This document shows, one piece after another, positions 9,763 through 20,076 of a stretch of DNA of 64,000 nt (within the stretch, counting starts at the first letter, position 1; every line of letters begins with the position of its first letter). The notes under the pieces were generated by a model, which searched no databases, was not told where the DNA came from, and saw only the letters and a program-made list of their open reading frames with translations. Location: positions 1 to 64,000 of the forward strand of contig CAJFOZ010000043.1 of the NCBI GenBank assembly GCA_904397895.1, written 5' to 3'. Source of the stretch: an uncultured Clostridia bacterium. GTDB lineage: Bacteria > Bacillota > Clostridia > Oscillospirales > Acutalibacteraceae. The translations under genes and the position numbers were made by a program.

Positions 9763-11352
9763 ATGTTTAAATTGCTAATTGTGGACGATGAACGCTTAAC
9801 ACGGGAAGGCATCATCAAGCACTTAAATTGGAATAAGCTAGGTATTGGGGAAATTGAACAGGCCGAAAACGGGTTGCAAGCGTTGGAGATCTGTAGAGAA
9901 TTTCAGCCGGATATTATCCTCTCTGATATCCGCATGGCTAAAATGAACGGCATTGAGTTTATCAAAAGCGTTAAGAACAGGGATCCGGATTGCAGCATTA
10001 TCTTTATGAGCGCCTACACCGATAAGGAGTACTACAAAGCGGCTATCCAACTGAAGGTAGTCAGTTTTATTGAGAAGCCCATCGATCTGGAGGAGTTGGA
10101 GTCGGCCATCAAAAATGCCATTACCGCCCGTTTGGAACGCATCAAGATGCATCAGTATTCCAAGACGCTCCAAAAAATGCAGCAGGCCAATGCCGACACC
10201 ATTAAAGCACATTTTACCATCCAACTGACCAGGCCCAATCCAATGGAGCAAATTCTGGAAAGCCTCAAATATTTACGGGATTTCATCCCTCAGGACGGCC
10301 ACTTTTTAACGGTTACAATCGCTTTGCATTCCCCTGAAAATCTGGCTCCTGATCAACAGGACGCCATTAAACAGATTATGGACAGTCAGTTGGATTTGCT
10401 TTGTCCGCGATATCATATTGAGTATATCTGGGCTTTTAAGGATATCAATACCATCATTATCCATTTTTTTTCTACATCAGATAATCCTCATTTGATTTCG
10501 GAGCGCAAAATTTCGGAGCTATGCCGTAAGCTATATACACCTTTAAAAAAACGCTGCAATGTTTCCATCGGCATCGGAAATGCTGTAAAAAATATCGATA
10601 AAGTCTACGAATCCTATACGCAAGCGGCCTTGGCTCTCCAGAAGGTATTCTATTGCGCTACCATTCCCATTACGACCTATCGTCGTTCCCAAGGTTCCAT
10701 GGTCTATCAAATGGATGACAGCTTTTTCAAATCCTTTGAGGAAAAATTGCAAAACCGGGATGGTTCTGCGTTGGAATTGATGATCCGTAATTTGACGGCC
10801 GATATCCGTACTATGACCGACACACAGGTCAATGTAGTCAAAAATATTTATTTCCGCCTCTTGTCCCTCATTATGGACCAAACCGATTTAGACGGTATCG
10901 CTTCACGCAAATCGGATGACGATCAATTTTTATGGGATGTAATCTCCCGTATTAATACTCTAAACGATTTAGAGAATTTCGCTCTGGAAAAATTGGATTC
11001 TTTTATCCATCAATATGAAAATCGAAGCAAGACAAGTTTGACAGTGTCCGCCATCCTTCACCAGATTCATCAGCATTATGCTGAACCTACCTTTTCTATT
11101 TCTCAAATTAGCCAGAGCGTGGGGTTGTCAGTGGCCTATATTTGTGTCTTATTCCGTCAGGAAACCGGTAAAACCATCAACACTTACATTACGGAATATC
11201 GTATGGAAAAGGCGAAATCCCTTCTCAAAAAGCCAAATTTAAAAAATTCAGATATTGCTGCTATGGTTGGCTACAACGACGGCGATTATTTCTCCCGCAA
11301 TTTTAAGAAAATTACCGGTTACTCGCCTTCCGAGTATAGGGAGAAATTTTAA
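9763..11352 (+). CDS. Response regulator with AraC-type DNA-binding domain (YesN-like)
   Basis: Receiver MFKLLIVDDERLTREGI...DIILSDIRMAKMNGIEF; C-terminal AraC HTH YAEPTFSISQISQSVGLSVAYICVLFRQETGKTINTYITEYRMEKAKSLL. Confidence 0.95.
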   Translation: MFKLLIVDDERLTREGIIKHLNWNKLGIGEIEQAENGLQALEICREFQPDIILSDIRMAKMNGIEFIKSVKNRDPDCSIIFMSAYTDKEYYKAAIQLKVVSFIEKPIDLEELESAIKNAITARLERIKMHQYSKTLQKMQQANADTIKAHFTIQLTRPNPMEQILESLKYLRDFIPQDGHFLTVTIALHSPENLAPDQQDAIKQIMDSQLDLLCPRYHIEYIWAFKDINTIIIHFFSTSDNPHLISERKISELCRKLYTPLKKRCNVSIGIGNAVKNIDKVYESYTQAALALQKVFYCATIPITTYRRSQGSMVYQMDDSFFKSFEEKLQNRDGSALELMIRNLTADIRTMTDTQVNVVKNIYFRLLSLIMDQTDLDGIASRKSDDDQFLWDVISRINTLNDLENFALEKLDSFIHQYENRSKTSLTVSAILHQIHQHYAEPTFSISQISQSVGLSVAYICVLFRQETGKTINTYITEYRMEKAKSLLKKPNLKNSDIAAMVGYNDGDYFSRNFKKITGYSPSEYREKF

Positions 11353-13127
11353 TGAAAAGGATCCGACGTTTTTTTGTCAATCTGAAGCTACGCAATAAAT
11401 TGCTTTTGGCATTCTCTGTCTTGATTATTCTTCCCATCGTTACATTGACGTTGCTCTCCACCTATTTAACCAAATATATCATTGAGAAAAACGCTATGTT
11501 CTCGGCTACGCAGTCCTTTGATCAAGTTTCGGATTTCGTCTCTTACCGCATTGATAATATTATCCGCGCCACTAACCTCATCGCAAACGATCAGCTGGTT
11601 CATTCTGTGGCCGAGCGAGATCCCAATAATTATCCTTTGGAAGAACAATTTGAAAATCTCCAAAAGATACGTCAATTTCTCAGTTCTTACGAGAACGAAA
11701 TAGATATCATAACCGTCCGGTTATTTCTTAACGATCAAATAGTCCACTCTGATGAGGATGGGGACGTCTTAGGATTGGAATCTGCCAAACAGTTTCCCTG
11801 GTATGAGTCTTTAAGCGGTTCTCAAGTGATGTTGTATCCCCCAATGGATTCTACCAATAGCGATACACAAAACCTTTCTGCTGTTAGGGCTATTACTTCT
11901 TTTGATAATTACCAGGATATCAAAGGGTATGTAATGGTTGAATTTCCTGAGAAAATTTTTCGCGATATGATCAGCAAAGCCAATTCTATCGGTGGGAGCC
12001 TTACCTATATCTGCAACGATCAATTTGAAGTAATCAGCAGCACCAATAAAGAAATTCAAAAGGATTTCTCCCTCAGCCCTAATCAGACAGCCATTGTGTC
12101 GAATCATTCTGATTGGACCTATCTTCAGGTAGGAAATGAAGATGTTTTTGCTAAAGTGAAGGCTATCCCTTCTACCAATTGGTCTATTGTAACCGTTATC
12201 CCTGAATCTGGAATTTTCAGGGATACCCATCTCATTCAAAATACAATGGTACTTTTTATGCTATTCCTAATTGGAATTGCTTATTTAGCCGCTGTATTTG
12301 TAACTTTGAGTTTGACAAAACGAATCGATCTACTCGCTTCTAAAATGAATGCCGCCCAGCAAGGTGATTTTTCCAAAGCTATTGTGTACTCCAACGCCAA
12401 GGATGAAATCGGTATCCTCATTCAGAATTTTAACTATATGATCGATCGCATTCAAACTTTAATGGCTGAAGAAAAAGTGGCAAGCCAACGTCTCCGTTCT
12501 GCAGAATTAATGGCGTTGCAATCCCAAATCAATCCTCATTTCCTTTATAACACTTTGGATATGATCAATTGGATGTCCTATGAAGAAGACAAAGGCGAAG
12601 AAATTCGTACTACGCTACGCTCCCTTTCTCGCTTTTACAAACTTAGCCTCAATAAAGGACGTGCCCTTATCTCTTTGCGAGATGAGTTAAAACATGTTTC
12701 CCTATATATGCAGATCCAGAATATGCGGTTACAAAATGCAGTTCATATGGACATCCGCGTTCCTGAATATTTGCAACAATGTGGTATTCTAAAAATCACA
12801 TTACAACCCATTGTAGAAAACGCCATCCTTCATGGCATTATGGAAAAAAAGGACGCACACGGTACCATTGTAATTGATGCAAAACTCTCCGGTGAGGATC
12901 TCTTTATTACAGTTGCTGACGATGGCGTTGGAATTCCTTCAGATATCTTGGCTACCTTGCTTAATGAAGTCGAGCCTTCTAAGCAGCATGGATATGGTCT
13001 CACAAACATAAATGAACGTATTATGCTCTATTTTGGAGAAAAATATGGCCTTTCCATTCGCAGTAAACTCGAAAAGGGTACTATTGTTACCGTTCGGATC
13101 CCCTTTCATAAATTCATTGATGAATAA
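11352..13127 (+). CDS. Sensor histidine kinase, YesM family
   Basis: Two TM segments, HAMP-like region, LQSQINPHFLYNTLDMINWMSYEE (His_kinase), C-terminal HATPase; overlaps the regulator stop codon. Confidence 0.95.
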   Translation: MKRIRRFFVNLKLRNKLLLAFSVLIILPIVTLTLLSTYLTKYIIEKNAMFSATQSFDQVSDFVSYRIDNIIRATNLIANDQLVHSVAERDPNNYPLEEQFENLQKIRQFLSSYENEIDIITVRLFLNDQIVHSDEDGDVLGLESAKQFPWYESLSGSQVMLYPPMDSTNSDTQNLSAVRAITSFDNYQDIKGYVMVEFPEKIFRDMISKANSIGGSLTYICNDQFEVISSTNKEIQKDFSLSPNQTAIVSNHSDWTYLQVGNEDVFAKVKAIPSTNWSIVTVIPESGIFRDTHLIQNTMVLFMLFLIGIAYLAAVFVTLSLTKRIDLLASKMNAAQQGDFSKAIVYSNAKDEIGILIQNFNYMIDRIQTLMAEEKVASQRLRSAELMALQSQINPHFLYNTLDMINWMSYEEDKGEEIRTTLRSLSRFYKLSLNKGRALISLRDELKHVSLYMQIQNMRLQNAVHMDIRVPEYLQQCGILKITLQPIVENAILHGIMEKKDAHGTIVIDAKLSGEDLFITVADDGVGIPSDILATLLNEVEPSKQHGYGLTNINERIMLYFGEKYGLSIRSKLEKGTIVTVRIPFHKFIDE

Positions 13128-13145
13128 TAAGGATAACTCCCTGCC

Positions 13146-13193
13146 AAAAGTTCTTCATTCCTTTAGCTTAAAGGAATGAAGAACTTTTTCTTT
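13146..13193 (+). terminator. Rho-independent terminator
   Basis: AAAAGTTCTTCATTCCTTTAGCTTAAAGGAATGAAGAACTTTTTCTTT. Confidence 0.85.
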
Positions 13194-13249
13194 AAGAAAT
13201 TTGATTCTAAATGGGCCTCTTTTTATAATCTGTTTTAATTTTTAATATT

Positions 13250-13293
13250 TAAAAAATAAAACCGAGGGTATTCCAGATGGAATACCCTCGGTT
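13250..13293 (-). terminator. Rho-independent terminator of the Rbs-type operon
   Basis: Inverted repeat accgagggtattcc/ggaataccctcggt with an A-run on the + strand (U-run on the minus transcript). Confidence 0.8.
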
Positions 13294-13333
13294 TCTAATT
13301 ATTAACCTAGAAAGGAAATTATCCTATCACCGA

Positions 13334-14380
13334 TTAATAAGACTGATCAGCAACAACCTGCTCCAGGTTCTCCTTAGTGGTAACGGTAACGCCGGTGTCG
13401 ACTTCTCTCTCTTCCTCAGGAATGGTCTCGCCGTTCATGAGCTTAACGATAGCCTCGACACCCTTCTGGCCCATGACCTTCGGGTTCTGAACCATGGTAG
13501 CTTTGATAGCGCCGCTCTCGATCATAGTTTCAACATCCTTGGAGAAGTCGAAACCGACAACAGAGATAGCATCCTGCTTGCCAGCCTGCTCAATAGCCTG
13601 GCCAACACCAACAGTAGCGCCTTCGTTACAGCCATAGATACCAACCAGATCGCTGTAACCATTCATCAGGTCGTTAGCAGCGGCCAGAGCCTTCTGCTTG
13701 TCACCATCAGTATAAACAGCATCCAGGCACTTCATATCCGGATACTTGTCTGCAATCTGCTGCATGAAGGACTGCTCACGGATCTGGGTAGTACCAGCGC
13801 CGGCCTGAGCATTAACAACACCGATGGTGCCTTTCTCGCCAACCAATTCGGCCATCTTGTCAGCAGCCTGCTGAGCAGCCTTAGCATTGTCGGTGGAGTA
13901 GAAAGCATCCCAATTTTTGGTCTCAACGCCAGAGTCAACCAGAACAACCTTGATGCCGGCTTCGTGAGCCTTGTCAACAACGTTGGACAGAGCGGTCTGG
14001 TCCAGAGCAGCCAGCATGATGCCGTCTACTTTATCGTTGATGGCATTCTCAACCAGGGAAGCCTGCTGGGTAGCGTCGATCTTACTAGCGGGGGCATCGA
14101 AACGGATATCGACGTTTGCTTTGTCAGCGGCAGCCTGAGCACCGGCCTGCAATTTCAGCCAATGTTCGTCGATGGAGTCCATGGTGATACAAGAAACCTT
14201 AATTTTGTCACCAGAAGCAGCGCCCGAGCCGTCTGCAGTAGAAGCAGCGGAAGAAGCAGGAGCCTTGGAAGTGTCAGCAGCTGTAGAGCTGGTGCTTCCT
14301 TCATTACCGCAGGCAGAGAAGCCTACCATGACCATAGCAGCAGCCATGATGAAAGACATGACTTTAATGGACTTTTTCAT
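13334..14380 (-). CDS. Sugar ABC transporter substrate-binding protein, RbsB-like
   Basis: Lipoprotein signal MAAAMVMVGFSACG; periplasmic-binding-protein features (VDGIMLAALDQTALSNVVDKAHEAGIKVVLVDSG). Confidence 0.93.
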   Translation of the reverse strand: MKKSIKVMSFIMAAAMVMVGFSACGNEGSTSSTAADTSKAPASSAASTADGSGAASGDKIKVSCITMDSIDEHWLKLQAGAQAAADKANVDIRFDAPASKIDATQQASLVENAINDKVDGIMLAALDQTALSNVVDKAHEAGIKVVLVDSGVETKNWDAFYSTDNAKAAQQAADKMAELVGEKGTIGVVNAQAGAGTTQIREQSFMQQIADKYPDMKCLDAVYTDGDKQKALAAANDLMNGYSDLVGIYGCNEGATVGVGQAIEQAGKQDAISVVGFDFSKDVETMIESGAIKATMVQNPKVMGQKGVEAIVKLMNGETIPEEEREVDTGVTVTTKENLEQVVADQSY

Positions 14381-14479
14381 GCTTAAGTACCTCCTAAATT
14401 GTGTGTGTTTATTCTTTTACCGCCTTATGCGGCAAATAGCAAAAGTTAGAGAGAAAGCTCAGCGTATTTCAAACGCAAA

Positions 14480-15499
14480 TCACTTTCTGCTGCGCAGTTT
14501 ATCGTACATAACTGCAGCAATAACAATTACACCAATAACGATCTTCTGCAGGAAGGAAGAAATACCAGCCAAGTTGAGGCCGTTGCTCAGAGTCATGAAG
14601 ACGAAAGCACCAACGATAGTACCAGCGATGAAACCTTCGCCGCCCATGGTGCTGGCGCCGCCGATAACGGAGGATGCAACAGCATTCATTTCGTAAGTAT
14701 CACCTGCGGAAGGCTGAGCCGAAGAAATCTTGGCGGCCATGATGATACCAGCCAGAGCCGACAGGAAACCACTGATGGCATACACTTTGATGGTAGCAGC
14801 GTTTACATTGATACCAGAAAGACGGGTAGCATCGTAGTTGCTGCCGACTGCGTAGGTATAACGGCCGGTCTTGGTTTTGGCCAGAATGATGCCGAAAACA
14901 ACTGCGCAGACAATCATGATATAAACAGAGATCGGGATTCCCAGGAAGGAATCGGTGCCGATAAAGCTAAAGCTCTTGGGCAATCCTGTAACGGGTCTAC
15001 CTTCTGTAACAGTCAAAGCCAAGCCACGGATGGCCATCATGGTACCCAAAGTAGCAATGAAGGGGGGCAGCTTACCATAAACAACCAGCACGCCATTGAT
15101 GATACCAACCACAGTACCGGCAATCAAACCAATCAAAATACCGATAATGACCGGCACACCAGCTACGATAGCTTGGCAGCAGAAAACGCCGCCAATTGCG
15201 ATATTGGAACCGATGGACAGGTCGATACCGCCGGTGATCAAAACATAAGTCTGACCAATAGCGATGATGGCAACAGGAGCTACCTGGTTACAAACATTCA
15301 AAATGTTAGAAATGCTAATAAAGTTGGGATTCATAATTGTGAACACAATACAAATCACAATAAATGCGGAAATTGTAGTGAGCAATTGCTTCGCTACAGG
15401 GCTTAAACCGGCGCGCTTCTTCAGGGGGCTATTCTCCTCTGTAGCGGCGGTGTTTACACCTTTACTCATGGGGCGTCCTTCCTCCATTCTATTAATCAA
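14480..15499 (-). CDS. Sugar ABC transporter permease, RbsC-like
   Basis: Multi-TM protein; GGIDLSIGSNIAIGG, NGVLVVYGKLPPFIATLGTM, YAVGSNYDATRLSGINV, SSVIGGASTMGGEG. Confidence 0.93.
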   Translation of the reverse strand: MINRMEEGRPMSKGVNTAATEENSPLKKRAGLSPVAKQLLTTISAFIVICIVFTIMNPNFISISNILNVCNQVAPVAIIAIGQTYVLITGGIDLSIGSNIAIGGVFCCQAIVAGVPVIIGILIGLIAGTVVGIINGVLVVYGKLPPFIATLGTMMAIRGLALTVTEGRPVTGLPKSFSFIGTDSFLGIPISVYIMIVCAVVFGIILAKTKTGRYTYAVGSNYDATRLSGINVNAATIKVYAISGFLSALAGIIMAAKISSAQPSAGDTYEMNAVASSVIGGASTMGGEGFIAGTIVGAFVFMTLSNGLNLAGISSFLQKIVIGVIVIAAVMYDKLRSRK

Positions 15500-17009
15500 C
15501 CGGTTTCACAGTGTCGGAAACCTTTGTGGAACTAGCGTACTTCATAATCTCTTCTTGGTTGGTGTCCTCTTTTCTCAGGTCTGCCGTCAAAACGCCCTCG
15601 GCCATGACCAAGATGCGGTCTGCCATACCCAGAACCTCAGGCAACTCAGAGGATACAAAGATAACACCAATTCCCTGCTTCTTCAATTCATTCATAATGT
15701 TGTAGATTTCGACCTTAGCGCCGACGTCGATACCGCGGGTCGGTTCATCGAAGATAACAACCTGGGCGTCGCGCACAAGCCATTTGCCAACAACGATCTT
15801 TTGCTGGTTACCACCGCTCAGATTAATAACCTTTTGGTTGATGGACGGGGTTTTGATTCTCAGGCTCTTAACCATATCTTCGGTAACTTTGCGCTCTTTA
15901 GAATCCTTCAACAAAATGCCCTTATTGACAACAGGCAAATTGGGAAGGGTCATGTTCTCTTTTACTGTCATTCTCAGGCACAGACCGTCTTTTTTACGAT
16001 CTTCCGGAGCCATCACGATACCAGCTTCGATAGCATCGCGGGGAGAATGAATTTTCACTTCTTTGCCGTTGACGAAGATTTGGCCGGTTTTCTTTTCCGC
16101 ACCAAAGATAGCTCTCATCAGCTCAGTACGTCCAGCGCCCATCAGGCCTGCAAAGCCGATGATCTCGCCGCGATAAGCTGTGAAAGAGACATCTTTAACG
16201 ACAACGTCTTGATCAGAGCTAATGTGTTTTACCTTCAAGACCTCGTCGCCTTTTTTGCACTCCACATGCGGGAATTTCTCTTCCAGAGAACGGCCCACCA
16301 TCTTACCAATGATCTCATCCAGATTGGTATCCTTAAAGTTCATGGTTGTGATATATTGACCATCGCGCAGGATGGTAATACGATCTGTGATGTGCTCCAA
16401 TTCTTCCAGTCGATGGGATATGTAGACGATACCGTGGCCCTGGGACTTCAACAGATTGATAATGCGGAACAATTCCTCAATTTCTTTGTCTGTCAAAGCC
16501 GAGGTCGGCTCATCCATAATGATAATTTTAGCATCAGTGGCCAACACCTTAGCGATTTCGACCATCTGCTGCTTGGACACCGGCAATTGACCCACGATTG
16601 TATCCGGATTCAAATCCAAATCCAGACGCTTCAATACGTCACGTGCCGTTTGTTTGATGACCTTTGTCGAGAGAAGACCACCGCGACTGGGCTCATTGCC
16701 CAAAGAGATGTTCTCTGCAACGGTCAGATGCCTACATAGGTTGAGTTCCTGATGGACTATGCCAATACCTGCTAGCTGAGCGTCCTTTGGCTTGGCAAAC
16801 TCAACTTCTTTTCCGCCAACGAAAAGTTGTCCTTCATCCTTGATGTAAACACCAGAAAGAATCTTCATCAGTGTGGATTTACCAGCACCGTTTTCACCAA
16901 GAAGGGCATGCACTTCACCGGCACGGATATCGAAGCTGACGTTGTCCAACGCCTTTACGCCAGGGAAAGACTTAGAGACATTTCTAAGCTCCGCCAGAAC
17001 TTCACCCAT
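15492..17009 (-). CDS. Sugar ABC transporter ATP-binding protein with two NBDs, RbsA-like
   Basis: Walker A GENGAGKST, LSGGNQQKIVVGKWL signature, Walker B VVIFDEPTRGIDVGAK. Confidence 0.95.
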   Translation of the reverse strand: MGEVLAELRNVSKSFPGVKALDNVSFDIRAGEVHALLGENGAGKSTLMKILSGVYIKDEGQLFVGGKEVEFAKPKDAQLAGIGIVHQELNLCRHLTVAENISLGNEPSRGGLLSTKVIKQTARDVLKRLDLDLNPDTIVGQLPVSKQQMVEIAKVLATDAKIIIMDEPTSALTDKEIEELFRIINLLKSQGHGIVYISHRLEELEHITDRITILRDGQYITTMNFKDTNLDEIIGKMVGRSLEEKFPHVECKKGDEVLKVKHISSDQDVVVKDVSFTAYRGEIIGFAGLMGAGRTELMRAIFGAEKKTGQIFVNGKEVKIHSPRDAIEAGIVMAPEDRKKDGLCLRMTVKENMTLPNLPVVNKGILLKDSKERKVTEDMVKSLRIKTPSINQKVINLSGGNQQKIVVGKWLVRDAQVVIFDEPTRGIDVGAKVEIYNIMNELKKQGIGVIFVSSELPEVLGMADRILVMAEGVLTADLRKEDTNQEEIMKYASSTKVSDTVKPVD

Positions 17010-17487
17010 TCAATCACCACCATTCTTACCTCGTTGTACTATAATGATATCACATTTTGTTCACATAATAACTCGTAATTTTTTTTGATATCCTGTACTT
17101 TTTTTAAGTCAAAAGGGCCCTTTCGACTAAAAATTGGAAAATAGGACACGCTCCCCTTTGCCTCAAAAAATCTCCAAACCCACTGCAAAGCCTTTTCTAT
17201 CCATCATTTAGCCTTGATGCATAGCCCAATCTTCAGAATCTATTTCCTTTGATAACAGCATTTTTGCATCCCTATCTTTCGCTCATTTTCCTTTCACCTT
17301 TGGGATAATTTGATGATTTTCCATCATCTCATCCAAAAAATAGAACAAATAGGAATAAAACACTGCTTTCTTCTGAAAAGTCGATGCTTGGATTGTATCC
17401 TCTACAGAGCCGTTTGTCAACAGGCAAAAAATAACTACCAGCTATTATAGTCAACAACTCACTAAAGTGGCCAAGGCCTCCAGCCGA

Positions 17488-18384
17488 CTACCGGATGGCC
17501 TCCAGCCGATCAAACAGGCGCTCGGTATATTCCGGGATTGCGCCGTGGCTTGATGCTACAAAGTCGCTCAAAATGTTGCCTTTACGGGCCGCTTTGAACA
17601 CTTCGTCCCCATTCAAATAAGCGCTGATGAAGCCTGCGCTGAAAGAATCGCCTGCCCCTACGGTATCCACCGCTTTGGACACGCACTCGTTAATATCTTC
17701 TTGACGGTCCCTGGTGTAAACGGTGCAGCCGTCTTTCCCCTTGGTCACCAGGATAATCTGAATCCCATAGTCGGCAAATAAGGACTGGATGAGCGGCATT
17801 TCATCGGGGCAGCCATAGAGCTTGTCCCCTACCAGCTTCACTTCGTCATCATTTAGTTTGACAATGGTCGCGTGGGAAAAGGAATTTTTTAACACTTCGG
17901 CATCACAAAAATTAAACCGGATGTTGACATCCAGAAAAACATGTGGGAAGGTACATTCTTCCAAGATACGCTCTACCGAACGGCGAGCCACTGGATTGCG
18001 CTGGATCAAAGTGCCAAAATAAAAAAGGTCGATGCCTTGGCCCTTGATTTTTTCAATGACGCTGTCGTCCACTTCAATGTACTGATACGCTACATTGTCC
18101 GGGAATTCGTAAACCGGCACCTTGTTTTCATCCAAGGAGACGATGGCCGTCCCGGTAGGACGCTGGGAGTCGATCTGCAAAAAATCGGCATGGACGCCGA
18201 TCTCCTCCACCTTTTGGAGAGTATCCCGGCCTAGGTCGTCATCCCCTACGCGGGAAAGCATCCAGGTATTGCAGCCCATCTTGGCCGCATGGCCGGCTAA
18301 GTTAAAAGGGGCGCCGCCGATGTAAGGTTTCCCATCGATGATATCCCATAAAAGCTCGCCATAACACAACGCTTTACCTGCCAA
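17488..18384 (-). CDS. PfkB-family carbohydrate kinase (fructokinase-like)
   Basis: YIGGAPFNLAGHAAKMG; catalytic DTVGAGDSFSAGF. Confidence 0.92.
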   Translation of the reverse strand: MAGKALCYGELLWDIIDGKPYIGGAPFNLAGHAAKMGCNTWMLSRVGDDDLGRDTLQKVEEIGVHADFLQIDSQRPTGTAIVSLDENKVPVYEFPDNVAYQYIEVDDSVIEKIKGQGIDLFYFGTLIQRNPVARRSVERILEECTFPHVFLDVNIRFNFCDAEVLKNSFSHATIVKLNDDEVKLVGDKLYGCPDEMPLIQSLFADYGIQIILVTKGKDGCTVYTRDRQEDINECVSKAVDTVGAGDSFSAGFISAYLNGDEVFKAARKGNILSDFVASSHGAIPEYTERLFDRLEAIR

Positions 18385-18527
18385 ATCACAACACCTCCAA
18401 AAGTTTTATGTTTTATTGACAATTTAATTATACACAATCTTAGTGCATTTGTCACTACCATTTTACACTATTTCACACATAAAATTAAAATAGGATTGTC
18501 GTATTATCCCTAATTTTACAGTTCGTC

Positions 18528-19277
18528 CTATTTTCCCCTGTTTTCTGGCTGACATGGTAAACTACCATCACTAGATGTTGCTTGCTCCCCAATCCGAATG
18601 GGAACCGGCTTGGTCACTGTTAAACTGTCCGGCTCGGCATGGCACTCATAAGCCAGTACGATTACCCCTTGTCTAGAGGCGTCCTGCAATGTTTTGGCAA
18701 AGGCGGCATGTGTGGCGGCGTTGGGGGCAAAGTATCTTGCCCCTTCCAATTGGACGACAAAAACGGCATAAGCCATATGGCCCGACCGTTTGATGTCCAT
18801 CAGGGTTTGAAGATGCTTGACGCCTCTCTCAGTAGGGGCATCGGGAAAGCGTACAACGCCGTTTTCCTCCAGCGTAACGCCCTTGACCTCCATATAAGCC
18901 TTCTGATCCCCACAAGTCACCAGGAAATCCAGCCGGGAATCCCCCCATTTCACTTCGCGCCGGACCGTGTCCGCCACACCCAGTTGAGGGATGAGCAGTC
19001 CATGCTCCAACGCTTCGGCCCATACCTGGTTGGGGGCTTGGCTGTCCATATTGATCAGAAGATCCCCTTTCTGTACGGCGATGAGGGAAAAGGGCGTCTT
19101 ACGGGCGGGATTGTGATGGGCCTGCAAAAAGACAACCGCGCCGGGAACCAGCAGTTCCCGACAGCGGCCGGTATTCTTGACATGGGCGATTTGAATTTCT
19201 CCCCCTACCTCCACCCGCGCTATAAACCGATTGGGCCGGGAGAGGAAGGTGGCTTGGATCACATCAGGGTATTTCAT
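18528..19277 (-). CDS. sfsA: SfsA family protein
   Basis: FIARVEVGGEIQIAHVKNTGRCRELLVPGAVVFL, KAYMEVKGVTLEENGVVRFPDAPTERGVKHL. Start reassigned to MKYPDV; the longer track ORF runs into trpA. Confidence 0.92.
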   Translation of the reverse strand: MKYPDVIQATFLSRPNRFIARVEVGGEIQIAHVKNTGRCRELLVPGAVVFLQAHHNPARKTPFSLIAVQKGDLLINMDSQAPNQVWAEALEHGLLIPQLGVADTVRREVKWGDSRLDFLVTCGDQKAYMEVKGVTLEENGVVRFPDAPTERGVKHLQTLMDIKRSGHMAYAVFVVQLEGARYFAPNAATHAAFAKTLQDASRQGVIVLAYECHAEPDSLTVTKPVPIRIGEQATSSDGSLPCQPENRGK

Positions 19278-19281
19278 CCTC

Positions 19282-20076
19282 TCAGATGGCCTCCCGCAGG
19301 CTGCGTACCAGTTCCCCCACCGCCTTGACCTTTTCATCGGGGGTGTCGTGCAGGCCGATCTGGTTGACGATGGCGCTGCCCACAATCAGGCCGTCGCAGT
19401 ACCGCTTGACAAGGTTGGCCTGTTCCGGCGTGGAGATCCCGAACCCAAGGCATTTGGGAAGATGGCAGATGCGGTTGATGGGTTCAAAATACCGCTCCAA
19501 ATTGGTGGTGATGTGCTCCCGCATGCCGGTCACCCCCATAGAGGAGACGCAGTACACAAAGCCTTTGGCGTTTTGGGTTACCATTTGGAGACGTTCCTCC
19601 GAAGTAGGCGCCACCATGCTGATGTGATATACCCCGGTTTTGTCCGCATAAGGGGCGACTTCATCGCTTTCCTCGATGGGAAGGTCGGGGATGATGACGG
19701 CATCGATACCCACCTCTTTGCACTGATCAAAGAATTTCTCCACCCCAAAACTGAGAATGCTGTTGTAATACATGAGATAAATGAGGGGAATCTGGGTCTC
19801 TTTGCGCAGTTCTTTTACCATGCCCATGATGTCCTCCAAGCAAACGTCATGTTCCAATGCGCGGAGATTGGCCTTTTGGATGACGATCCCTTCAGCCATG
19901 GGATCGGTAAACGGCACTCCCAATTCTACCATATCGACGCCGTTTTTCTCCATCTCTAGGATAAGGCGTTTGGTGGTATCCAGATCAGGATCCCCCGCTG
20001 CTACAAAGGTGATAAAGGCCTTCTTGTTCTGTTCTTTTAGTCTTTGGAATGTACCATCAATTCGATTCATCATCAT
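19282..20076 (-). CDS. trpA: Tryptophan synthase alpha subunit
   Basis: FITFVAAGDPDLDTTKRLI, VDMVELGVPFTDPMAEG, GVDAVIIPDLPIEES-type core. Confidence 0.95.
   Translation of the reverse strand: MMMNRIDGTFQRLKEQNKKAFITFVAAGDPDLDTTKRLILEMEKNGVDMVELGVPFTDPMAEGIVIQKANLRALEHDVCLEDIMGMVKELRKETQIPLIYLMYYNSILSFGVEKFFDQCKEVGIDAVIIPDLPIEESDEVAPYADKTGVYHISMVAPTSEERLQMVTQNAKGFVYCVSSMGVTGMREHITTNLERYFEPINRICHLPKCLGFGISTPEQANLVKRYCDGLIVGSAIVNQIGLHDTPDEKVKAVGELVRSLREAI

Noticed and set aside
13277-14386. 369-aa + strand ORF opposite the RbsB-like gene
   Set aside because: Antisense shadow ORF; the minus-strand lipoprotein is clearly real.
17010-17487. Long noncoding gap between the PfkB kinase and RbsA-like genes
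   Set aside because: Contains likely promoter elements (including direct repeat TGTGAacaaaaTGTGA on minus) but no clear gene or RNA structure.
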